Source: Epiperipatus broadwayi
Taxonomy: Eukaryota; Onychophora; Udeonychophora; Euonychophora; Peripatidae
DNA: 64,000 nucleotides
Assembly (NCBI GenBank): GCA_028023455.1
Contig: JAQFVV010000013.1
Span: 14,768,258-14,832,257, forward strand
Reading direction: 5' to 3'
The notes under the pieces were generated by a model, which ran no database searches, was not told where the DNA came from, and saw only the letters and a list, made by a program, of their open reading frames with translations. Of this stretch, positions 49,566-60,125 are shown in pieces. The position numbers and the translations under genes were made by a program. How positions within the stretch are numbered: position 1 is the first letter of the stretch; the number at the start of each line of letters is the position of its first letter.

Positions 49566-52500
49566 CATCATCATCATCATTATCAACCATTATCAATCCA
49601 CTGCAGGATGAAGGTCTCTCCAAGTTTAATCCATCTTCTCTGATCTTCAGCTTCTCTTCTCCACATCACCCCTGCACACTTTCTTATTTCATCCATCCAT
49701 CTCACATGTGGTCTCTTTCTGGGTCTTTTACAATCTCTTGGAATCCAGTTTAAAATTTCAATTGTCCATCTATTATCATCTCTTCTAGCAATATGTCCAG
49801 CCCAACTCCACTTCAATCTTTTAATTTTTTCAATGAGGTCAGTAACACCCGTTTGTTCTCTTACCCATACATTGCGTTTTCGACCTCTTCTTGTTACTCC
49901 CAACATTCATCTCTCCATACTTCTTTGAGTGGTCTGAAGTCTCTGTATTGCTCTTCTATTAAGTGTCCAAGTCTCAGATCCATAAGTAAGAACTGGTAAA
50001 ACACATTTATTAAAAACCTTCCTTTTCAAACACATAGGCATATTTCCTTTAAGTATCAAGTTATTTCTACCAAAAGCACTCCAACCAAGTTTAATTCTAT
50101 GATTAATTTCTTCCATTATGTTTCCATCTGTATTAATAATCTGACCAAGATATTTGTAACTCTTAACTTCTTCTAATTCATCATAATCAATCTTTATTTT
50201 CATATTTTGAGCAAATCGATTAAACATTACTTTAGTCTTTTTAACATTTATCTTTAGTCCTACTTTCCTACTTTCATCTGATAATTCCTGCAACATATCC
50301 TGCAGCTCTGAAGCATTATTTGCAAAAACAACTACATCATCTATGAAATCTAAATGACTTAAATAATCTCCATTTACTTTCACTCCTTTAGTTTCCCATT
50401 TTAATCCACAAAATACTTCTTGCAGCACTGCTGTAAAAAGTTTTGGAGATATGGAGTCACATTGTCTTACACCTTTCTCAATGTTAACTTTCCCAGTATC
50501 ATTATGTAATCTAATTGTTGCTGTTGCATTTTTATAAATATTCTTCAAAATATGACAATATCCTGGATCTATACCTTGATGATCCAATGCTTTAATCACT
50601 GAAGAAATGTTTATAGAATCAAATGCCTTTTCATAATCTACAAATCCAAAACATAATGACAACTCATATTCATTTGACCTTTCTATAACTTCTCTCAACA
50701 CCTGGATATGATCTATTGTACTAAAACCACTTTTAAATGCAGCTTGTTCTCTTGGTTGGTGGAAATCCAATGTTCTCTGTAGACGAGTTGTAATTATCTT
50801 GGTAAAAATTTTATATAAAACTGATAAAAGGCTGATAGGTCTGTAATTTCTAATATCTTCTTTATCACCTTTTTTAAATATTAATATTATTACTGCATTC
50901 TTCCAATCTTCCGGTACATCTTTATCATTTAGACATTTGGTATATAACTTTGCTAAAATTGTTTCTATTTCTTCACCTGCTTCTTTTAATATATCAATTA
51001 TAATTCCATCATTTCCTGGAGCCTTTCCTTTCTTCATACACTTAATTGCATGTTTCACTTCTTCATTTAAAATTCTGGGCAATTCGGAAGATGGAATAGA
51101 TACAGGAGGTATTTGTTCTTTATTACTATATAATTCTTGATAAAAATCTTCTACCAATTTCATGATGTCATCTCTCTTTTTAGTAACAATTCCATCTTTT
51201 TTTCTTATTGCAGATATAAATTTCCTACCAATACCAAAATGTTGTTTTACATTCTTAAGACTTTTATTTTCTTCTACAGCTTTCCTTGCTAGTTCACAAT
51301 TATACTTTCTTATATCATTCTCAACTCTTTTCCGCACCATTTTAAAAAATTCGAGATATTCAATTCTTTTTAATGCATCATTTTTGTATATCTTCATATT
51401 GCTTCTTTTCTTCATAAGTTCTCTAGTCTCAGTAGAAATTTTATTAGTCAATTGCTGCTTTTTTCTACCAGCTATCTTTGTTGCAGTTTTTAAAAGTGTA
51501 TCAGTTATTTTCATATTAATTTCATTCAAATCTGAATTATGCTCAAAATCTACTAATACTTGAAACCGATTTCTAAGTTCTAATTTAAATTCATTAGAAT
51601 GTTTCTGAAGATTAGGAATATCAACTGTAAATATTGTTTTTCTTAATAATTTTTGTCTCTCTAGTTTCACATTAACATGTATCTTACACCTTACTAATTG
51701 ATGATCACTTCCTGTGTTAAATTTATTAAGAACATTACAATCTTGAAATATGTATTTCCTATTAGTCAAAATATAATCCAATTCTGCTGTACCTTCATTT
51801 GGATGCTTCCATGTCCATTTCCTTTTAACATTTTTCTCAAAAAAAGAATTCATAATATAAAGTTTTTCTTTTTCTGCAAACTCCACAAGTCTATGTCCTC
51901 TCTCATTTCTATTACCATAATCAAAATTACCTACAGCACTTTCATCTTTCATTTGTTTACCAATTCTAGCATTAAAGTCTCCCATAACGATTTTAAAATG
52001 TTGTTTACTCTGATCAAAAGCATTTTGTACATCCATATAAAAATCTTCTACTACTTCATCACTATGAGAACTTGTTGGGGCATAAACCTGAATTATCTGC
52101 ATTTGATATCTGCTATTAAGTTGTATAACTAATCTTGCCACTCTGTCTGATACACCATCAATCTCCACAATATTGTTCTTCCACTTTTTATTTATAATGA
52201 ATCCTACTCCACTTGTATTTCCAATATTTGTGCCTTTATAATAGAGTATATGTCCACTTTTTAAATCAATTGTCTCTTCACCTTTTCTTCTAACTTCACA
52301 AAGTCCAATAATGTCCCATTTAATATACGAGAGTTCTTCTTCTAATTCTTGCAATCTTCCTTCACTTGAAAGAGATCTGCAGTTGTAAGTACCTAAATAA
52401 AAAGTCATCATCAAATGGCAGACCCTTTGATTCCTCTTGGAGGCCTTAAAGGAACCGAGCAGGGCAAATTCCTAATGTCCACTCCATACGTTCTTGTCGT

Positions 52501-52721
52501 TGCAGCTGTTATTACTACGTGATTATTCATATAGTATACGAACATGGATGGGCTGCTCACCAACACGCATTATCCAGCATGGTGAGTTTATTGGCTTTTT
52601 ACCTTTGAGTTTAAGATCAAGAAACACCATGGTCTTTCTTCTCAGTGCCTGATAAGGCAGAATGAATGTTTGTGTAAATGATAAATATTTTTCCAATACA
52701 TCATATACAATTATGACAGAC
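49566..52721 (-). mobile_element. Full-length RTE-clade LINE
   Basis: About 3156 bp between two identical 12-bp flanks. In element orientation: a 5' UTR of about 310 bp, one long frame with endonuclease and RT, then a 3' end with a (GAT)n tail, as RTE elements have. The 5' UTR also holds a 66-codon open stretch (52723-52523) without an ATG start; part of this 5' region recurs at 19140-19430. The length matches RTE elements (about 3.2-3.3 kb). Only one stop interrupts the frame (see coding entry), so this is the youngest autonomous element in the window. Confidence 0.85.
49583..52411 (-). pseudogene. RTE endonuclease-reverse transcriptase, one premature stop
   Basis: The first ATG is at 52411, the second codon of the longest frame (the codon before is TTG). 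The endonuclease comes first: 'LGTYNCRSL' (residues 7-15), catalytic Glu in 'CEVR' (E40), 'GDFNARIG' (D146) and 'SDH' (236-238). A linker follows, then the RT: '[15 protein letters not shown]' (523-537), motif A 'FVDYEKAFD' (D593), '[13 protein letters not shown]' (648-660) and motif C 'FIDD' (690-693), where FADD is usual. TGA at 49907-49909 stops the frame at residue 835. The frame then continues unshifted for 107 codons to 49583, with the 'WAGHIARR' and 'RPHVRWMDEI' C-terminal region typical of RTE. The stop is explained by a CGA-to-TGA change. It copies its own RNA by target-primed reverse transcription when intact. Confidence 0.88.
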
Positions 52722-52733
52722 AAATATAGATAT
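52722..52733 (+). repeat. Target-site duplication, 5' side of RTE element
   Basis: 'AAATATAGATAT', identical to 49554-49565. The A/T-rich context makes a 12-bp match less striking, but it falls exactly at the borders expected from element length and tail. Confidence 0.75.
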
Positions 52734-52954
52734 ATAATATTTTAAATAGAATATAAAAGCTATATTACGCCCAATGTTGCTTTGCCAATTTTATGTAATG
52801 GGAATTTGGTTTGGCTTGTATTATCAAATATGATGAGATTTCTGGTCTATTCTCACTTTTTATAAACATTATTATTAGCTCTATTTTATTTTTATAATAA
52901 AAATAATATAATCTTTTTATAAGGTACCATATTCTAAATAAAGTAAAATCACCT

Positions 52955-54630
52955 AAAAGTAATTTACCTGTTGATGAAAGAAAAGCTTTGTTTAAATTTT
53001 AAAAATAATAAGTCAAATTACTATTTTTCCTGCAGATAAGGATAATACTGCAGTAATTTCAAATATTAGTGATTATTACAAAAAAATAAATGTTATTAAT
53101 TGATAACATTTATTAAAAAATTGTAGAAATCCTATGACATATCTTGAAAAGAAAACAAAAGCATTAATTTATGCTACTGATTTAGATTTAAAAACCAAGA
53201 TCTTGCTTACATCTAAAGAAAAATCTTTTAATCCAAAGTTATATGGTTTGCCAAAAATTCACAAGCCATATATTCCATTGTAACCAATTGTAAGTGCAGT
53301 CAGTTTACCAACACAGACACTAGCTTCTTTTCTATCTTCTTTTGTACAGCCATATTTAACAGAAAAATCATCTTATGTTAAGGATACAAATCATTTTCTT
53401 GAGCTTATCTGAGATATTAAATTAGCTAAAAAATGGTATTTAGTTTCTATATTGTTTTGCTTTTTACTAATGTACCTGTAAAGAAAGTTATTGAAGTTTT
53501 GAAAAATATTCAATTACCTGATACATTTTTTGTTTTGATGGTCAGGTTTACCTATGAATTCACCAATTTCTCCAACATTGGCTTCTATTTTTATGGACAA
53601 CTGGGGAAAAAATTTTTTGATATCAACAATTAAAAAACCATCTATATGGGTAAGGTATATTTATGATACCTTTGTTATTTGGCCTCATGGTAAGCATGTT
53701 CTTAATAAATTTTTAATTTTCTTAAATTCTTTTCACAACAATGTCAAATTTACTATGGAAGTATAAAATAATAACCAGCTTTCATTTTTAGATGTTTTAA
53801 TTGAAAGAGAGAAGAATGGTTCTTTGCCCATGGTATATATAGGAAACAAACAAACACTGGGAGATATCTACATTTTTCTTCTAATCATTATCCAGCACAA
53901 TTATTTTCAGTGGCAAAGACATTGTTAAATAAAACTAAGAAATTTTCTGATGACAGCCATTTTCATCAAGATATCTATGCTAATTAAAAAATGCTTCTTC
54001 ATAAAGGCTTTGATCACAGGATTATTAATAGAAATTTTTTATATAGACTGTTCTGTCATATATAAAAGAATAACTATAAAATTGGTAATGTTTTAAAAAA
54101 AATAATATCCACACAATTTATATTACATTTAAAAAAAATTAATGAAGTATTTCCACACTCTAAAGATAAAAAATGTTTGGAATCTCATGGTTTATATGAA
54201 ATTTCATGTGGAGTTTGTTTACATTCATACCTTGGACAGATGAATCGTAAAATAAACATAAGAAAGGAAGAATACATTTTGACAGTTAGAGAAAAATTTA
54301 ATTCATCAACCATTTATTCAGACATTAAATTAACAAACCATGACAGCAATTTTAATAAACCTCATATTCTGGCAAAAATTGAACAATGTGACTAGAGACT
54401 GCTAAAGAAAGATATAGAGACTTTTAAAAGACCTAAAAGCATAAATGAAAAGTATGAATTAAAGAAAATTAACAATATCTAGAGAAAGCTATTTAAGGAT
54501 AAAATATTTTTTAAAACTTCTCAACCAATAGAATTTAAAAATGAGGGAAAAATAATAAAAGAGAAAAATAATGATTTTAAATCTCACCACATACATTTTT
54601 ATAATTTGAGAAAGAAGAAACTCTGAGGAA
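52955..54630 (+). mobile_element. Penelope-like element, heavily decayed
   Basis: Fragments appear in PLE order: 'NLPVDERKALF' (about 52965), 'TIFPADKDNTAVIS' (about 53020), 'LYGLPKIHKP' (about 53243), 'MNSPISPTLASIFMDNW' (53554), 'WVRYIYDTFVIWPHGK' (about 53646-53693), where the catalytic pair is reduced to Y-D, then 'NNVKFTMEV', 'FLDVLIERE' and a GIY-YIG endonuclease 'GLYEISCG' ... 'SYLGQMNRKINIRKEE' (about 54188-54275). The C-terminal tail continues to 54624. Frameshifts and stops are frequent. It belongs to the endonuclease-bearing PLEs, like 12000-13275 but on the other strand and from a diverged subfamily. No terminal repeat pair was found. Confidence 0.88.
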
Positions 54631-54721
54631 AGTACATGTTATTGTTTTGGAACATCAGTTATTTAGCTATTATAATTTTATAACATGGAAGCTCCTGGAA
54701 ATAATACTATGAATTCATTTA

Positions 54722-54728
54722 TCTATGA

Positions 54729-54771
<43 letters not shown>

Positions 54772-54775
54772 ATAA

Positions 54776-54815
<40 letters not shown>

Positions 54816-54816
54816 T
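54722..54816. repeat. Two adjacent AT palindromes with unique arms
   Basis: The first is 'TATGAGA', about 40 bp of AT, then 'TCTCATA'. The second is 'AAAACTA', about 32 bp of TA, then 'TAGTTT'. Each AT tract is bracketed by its own short inverted arm, so each could extrude as a cruciform. Confidence 0.8.
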
Positions 54817-55057
54817 AAACCCATCAACTTTTATCCAAACTGAATTTGAGCCCTGGTCATAGATATAACTGACATATGACTTATTACGACACCATGATAT
54901 CTGTTATGTATAAATGCAGACATGCGTATAGGAATGATTTGCTTAAAGGATTTAATTTGTAACCTAATGTAGCTCATGACAAAATCATGAGCCTATGTAT
55001 TTAATTTTTATTTCTATTTTTTTTGTATTAATTAACTTAAAGAGATGTTTCACAAAT

Positions 55058-55780
55058 GTTCAATTGTATATAAACAGATTTTGGGAAATACCAAGCAGGC
55101 AAAAAATTTATATTATATTTGGATGAATTCATTTTTGAACAGAAAATAAATATTTTAAAAGTTTTCGTTTAATCTTTTATAAGAAAAAACTAAGCAATAA
55201 ATATAGGAATATCAGACAGATTCTACCCAATAATTATTAAAACAAAATGGATCAGATTTTGCAAGTCTTTGAAAAGCCTTTAATTTAATGATCTAAAAAA
55301 CATTTCACAAGAGTCTTAGATCAATACTTTAATCAGTTTTAATTCAAATCTTTTATTGCTCATGTATGTAATGACACCATCACTACAGCAAAGCTTCTAT
55401 TCAGTCTCCAAATTTGCATAATTATCTTTTTGGGGAGAAACCATTTTAAATATTTTTATTATTTTTCTTTTTTTGTTTTTTACAATACAAAACATACTTT
55501 AATACTTTCAGTATGTAAATAAAAGGTTTAATTTGTTTTTTTTATTATTAAGTGCTTTTATTTAAGTTACAATCTCTGCTTGCTTTTTTTTTTGTAAGCA
55601 CTTTTAATTAAGTTAGAATAAAATTTAAAAATTGAAGTTGAATATATTTATATTCAATATAATTTATTCAAATTTGGTACATTTGATTAAATCACTGGCA
55701 ATGCAATATGACATTAAAATATTTTTGGTAGGCTATTTCATAAATACAGAGTAGTTGGCAGATAAAAAAGGTAATATAAA
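55058..55780 (+). repeat. 720-bp direct repeat, copy 1
   Basis: Starts 'TTCAATTGTATATAAACAG' and ends 'GCAGATAAAAAAG'. Nearly collinear with 57327-58050, with scattered substitutions and short indels. The A-run at the end of both copies suggests a retroposed sequence in + orientation. No coding frame. Confidence 0.85.
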
Positions 55781-56469
55781 AATAATTAATTATACTGGCA
55801 ATAGAAAGGATAAAAAAATTAAAGAAGCTATCATAATTAAAAATATTAGACCCATTTCAAATAAGGTTTGGGTTTCAACACATTAATTTTATAAATATAT
55901 TCTTTACTGATGAAATAAGTATATACAAATTGAAAATTAAAGTAAGATGTAGTTTTAAAAATGCTCATAGAGGAAGTTAGTATAAAAATATGACAATTTA
56001 AAACTTGTTTTAGTTAAAGTTGTTAAGAGTTAAAATATAAGTAAATTTATATAAAAAGAATTATAAATTTTAAAAAAAGTAGAAATATATAATTATATTA
56101 TATAAAATAATTGTGGAAGGAAAGTACTCTTTGCACATGTGCTACAATAGTATAATTAACTAATGAATGATTAAAACTATAATGAAATAATTAAAATGAT
56201 AAAAATTTAAATTATTAAAAGATTTAAAAGTCATACAAATGTAGAATTATATATATATATATTAAAAATATAAAAGTTTATGCAAAAGGAATCAATCAAA
56301 AATAAGAGTAAAATAAAAAATTAATGTTCATAAAATTATTTATAATATATAAGAATATATAGTTATTGGATTCATTAAAAAAATTGTCTTTTTTAAAATC
56401 CACAAGATATTGCATATAATATCTTTTATAATTATATATAAGTATATATTTAGAGATAAGCATTTTTGT

Positions 56470-56610
56470 ATAATAATATATATTGGAATATTGTAGGTCT
56501 GATAGTGAATGCTGGGTAGCTGAAATTGTAAGTAAATATAAAGAAATAAATTTCATTTTATTAGATTGCTTTATAACATCTTTAATGAAGGTGTAAAAGG
56601 TACTATGTAG
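56470..56610 (+). repeat. Degenerate copy of the hammerhead-like terminal repeat
   Basis: 'AATATTGTAGGTCTGATAGT' aligns with 'AATATTGTAGCTCTGATGAT' of the palindrome's right arm (38798). It is followed by a short GCT/AGC hairpin, 'TGAAATTGTAAG' (compare 'AAAACTGTTAG') and 'AAATAAATT'. The CTGATGA box is broken, so this copy is not expected to cleave. Confidence 0.5.
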
Positions 56611-56939
56611 TTATTATATATAAATAAATGTACAAAATACCAAAAAGTAAAAAGACATTATAATACTTTCATAAATATGTCTGTGATAGTTAAAATCATG
56701 TTATCTTGTTGTGGTAGTAATATCAGTTAACGTTCAAATGAAGCTGAAAAAGAGAAGACTATAAATTTTTTCATTATCATAGATGTAACTTATTGATTTT
56801 AAAAATAACTTGAAAAATCAATTTGAGATTATGAATATAACTGATGATGAACCAAGTTGTAATTAACTGTTTAATTTTAATTTTTTCTATGCTAAAACAA
56901 GGTAAAATATAAAAAGTAATTTAACAAAAAAAAATGTAT

Positions 56940-57326
56940 GCCCTTTGAATTTTGAAGACCCAAGCACAAATATGGTGTGGGGCTTCGAGTAAATAAAAAA
57001 GTAAATAAATAAAATCTTTAATTTTTAATACAAGAAAGATACATATACAACATTTATTTTTATCTAAATAAAAATACTTAATTTAGAACACATATTAATA
57101 TTAAAAAAAACAAATTAATATAACTTTATTTTGCTTGTTCTACTTTCAGCAAATTTATCTATTATCTCACTTAAATTTAAATCTTTGCATAATTTATTTT
57201 CTATAAAAAGCAATTTTAGGTTGGATAGTCTTTCTTGTCCACTGTGGATATTAAATAGTTTTTAATTATTTTAAGCTTTGATAAAGTACATTCATACTAT
57301 CAACCATTTTCCTTTTTATAAAAACA
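56940..57326 (-). mobile_element. hAT-type transposase C-terminal remnant
   Basis: On -, 'YECTLSKLKIIKNYL' (about 57290-57245) resembles the 'CERSFSKLKLIK' signature of the hAT dimerisation domain. After a frameshift come 'SGQERLSNLKLLFIENKL', 'CKDLNLSEIIDKFAE' and 'SRTSKIKLY', ending at a stop near 57110; this is the C-terminal tail of the ZMYM/DUF4371-like hAT group. A short 3' region to 56940 contains 'ACCCAAGCACAAATATGG', possibly near the terminal inverted repeat. The rest of the transposase is absent; copy 2 of the 720-bp repeat begins at its upstream border. Confidence 0.6.
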
Positions 57327-58050
57327 TTCAATTGTATATAAACAGATTTTGGGAAATATCAAGCAGATAGACTTTTTATATTATATTTGGATGAATGCAT
57401 TTTTGAACAGAGAATAAATCTTTTATTAGTTTTTGTTTAATCTTTTATAAGCAAAAACTAAGCAATAAATATAGGAATATCAGATTCTACCCAATAATTA
57501 TTAAAACAAAATGGATCAGATTTTCCAAGTTTTTGAAAAGTCTTTAATTTAATGATGCAAAAAACATTTCACAGAGGTCTTAAATCATTACTTTAATCAG
57601 TTTTAATTCAAATCTTTTATTACTAATGTATGCAATGATACCACTACTACAACAAAGCTTCAAATTTGCATAATTATCTTTTTGGGGGAAACCATTTTAA
57701 ATATTTTTATTATTTTTCTTTTTTTTTGTTTATTATAATACTTCTATAGTCATGTTTTTATACTTTTTTTATTTCTTAAAACACACTTCAATACTTCCAA
57801 TACATAAATACAAAGTTTAATTTGTTATTATTTAATGCTTTTAAGTTAAATTTTTGCTTGCTTTTTTTTGGTTAACTCTTTTGATTAAGTTAGAATAAAA
57901 TTTAAAAATTGAAGTTTATTATATTTATGTACAACTTAATTTATTCAAATTTGGTACATTTGATTAAATCACTGGCAATGCAATATGATATCAAAATATT
58001 TTAGGTAGGTTACATAGTTTCATAAATACAGAACAGTGGGCAGATAAAAA
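57327..58050 (+). repeat. 720-bp direct repeat, copy 2
   Basis: Second copy of 55058-55780, about 2.27 kb downstream, ending 'GCAGATAAAAAAAAAATCC'. Flanks outside the repeat do not match, so these look like two insertions rather than one simple tandem duplication. Confidence 0.85.
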
Positions 58051-58189
58051 AAAAATCCATATTATAAATAAACTTGTTTTAATATTTGTGATTTTACTTT
58101 CAATCTTAAAAGTATTTTAGCATCATTTAAAATTGAAATAAAAACAAATATTTGATGCAATCTTAATGCTAGAAAATAAATAATAACAG

Positions 58190-58495
58190 ATATATAAAAG
58201 AAAGTATTTTATAAACAACACTGTTATTTACATTGCACTAAAAAATTATTTCTTCAACTGCAATTGAGATTTTTATATTTAACTTGAAATAAAAGCATAG
58301 GGGATCCAAAAATTAATTGCAGTAATTCCTATTTTTATAACAAAGAACTGACTTAATTAATTTCTGGACTCCCCCTTACATACATTTTTATTTCAAGTTA
58401 AAAATAAAAACTCCAATTGTGCTTAAAAAAAAACAATTTTTTAGTTCAAAATATATAAAAGATATTGATTATAAAATATTTTATACCCATTATTT
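58190..58495. repeat. Foldback (MITE-like) element of about 300 bp
   Basis: 58190-58330 and 58345-58490 are imperfect reverse complements. Landmarks are 'CACTAAAAAATTATTTCTTC', 'AATTGAGATTTTTATATTTA', 'ACTTGAAATAAAA' and 'CCAAAAATTAATT' on the left, matched by the complement on the right ('TTTTATTTCAAGTT' at 58388). No coding content. Confidence 0.75.
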
Positions 58496-59710
58496 CTATA
58501 ATCAGATGACTGTAAAAGTTTTAAGAAAATAATATTATTTGATTTATCTGTTAACAAAGCAAACATTGTTTATCTAATAAATGATTTACTGATGTATTAC
58601 AAACTTTACTTATATGTTCAGTAATAAAGTTTAAATTATAGACATTACATTGTAAATTACTTGAAAAATTAATGAAACCAATAAAAAATATAGTTTTTTA
58701 GTGGTCTGAATAATAATTTTAAGCCTTATATTAAAATGTTTTCAGCAGCTTCTGGAAATTTAGCTATTCAATGAAAAATAAATTGTTCTATTTACACTTT
58801 TTGGTAGGTCATTTATTTAATCACCAAATCTTGATAATTAGAAATTATATGTAAACATTAGAATTATATTAATAATTATTCAGTTCTTAACTACTTCAAT
58901 AAAAATTAACAGATAATCAAAAAATGTTTATCTATCACAAGAATTTTTTAATTTACATTTAATCTTTATTAATGCAGCTTTTTTTGACATTTTTCTTTGT
59001 CTCACATTCAATATAAAATATATGATAAAACCATTATTACTTATCAGAAAATAAATTTGACTTCATTTGATAGATATTTTTATTTAATACTGAAATAAAT
59101 TTTAAATATTCACATTTTGTTTCTATAAATATTTAAAAAATGACATCATAATCAAAATGAAAAGATTACACATCATCGTTTCTAGAAAGATTATTTTCAT
59201 TTTACAAAATCAATGAAATCTTCATTATTTCTGATTTTTTTTAAAAATCTAAATGAATATTTATTTATTTCTGTTATATCTAGCAAATTATGCTTTAAAG
59301 GTTTCATTTTTTTTAATATTTATTGCAAAATTGCAATATTTTTATATTCGTAAGTATAAATAGATTGCTTATGTAGAAGCTAAGCTTCTAAATAGCTTCA
59401 CACCATATTTACATTTGCTGGTAATATAACATTATATTTTTGAAAATAAAGTATTCCCAGTCAAAATAAACTATTAATAATTTACATTTCTTGATATTTA
59501 ATAAATATAATGTAAATTATTTTTAAAAAAATATCTAAAACTGTAATAAATTCACAATTAAACATATTTTTGGTCATTGGAACTTTTTTTTAAACAATGT
59601 CATAAAATGCTGAACATTTTACAGCCTTGTCTTCAGACAATGGATGAACATGTCAGAATGGGGCTTACTTTCTTTTGATTGGTGGATTTTTTTTCCGATT
59701 TTCATGCCAT

Positions 59711-60125
59711 CTACCATAATTTTTTGAATAAAATTTTTATATAATAAAATATACAGGAAAATACACATTTTAACATATAATACTTGCAGAAAAATTTACC
59801 AGGAGGTGAATTGCTAAAAAATCCAAATATATTCTTATGAAAATTAGAATGGGTTAAGCTTTGACAGAGTACATTTATACTATCAGCCATTTTCCCATTT
59901 ATAAAAATGTTCAAACAATGAGACATTTGGAAATTTGGTGAGCTTCATTTCAAAAGTAACTTTTAGCTTTATGTACAAGAACTTGCATCAAATGTTGGTC
60001 TCTCAGTCTATTTTTTAATACATAAGATATGTATTGTGTTGTTGATTAAAATAAGGTAGCTTGGTGCAGGACACCACTGGCCCTGGGGCTCTGGGCATAC
60101 AACCAGTTGGCCAACCATAAGAACA
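59711..60125 (-). mobile_element. Second hAT-like remnant
   Basis: 59870-59920 is nearly identical to 57278-57325 ('AAGCTTTGA.A.AGTACAT', then 'ACTATCA.CCATTTTCC'), so it derives from the same transposase family on the same strand. A following peptide frame, 'NIFGFFSNSPPGK', may be hAT or chance. 60050-60125 is unusually G/C-rich for this window ('CACTGGCCCTGGGGCTCTGG') and could be part of a terminal inverted repeat. No intact domain remains. Confidence 0.4.

Noticed and set aside
50937-52132. Several + strand frames of 67-144 codons
   Set aside because: They are antisense shadows of the RTE coding frame on -.
55058-58050. LTR retrotransposon with 720-bp LTRs
   Set aside because: No TG..CA termini, primer-binding site or gag/pol frame; the interior contains hAT remnants, and both copies end in A-runs.
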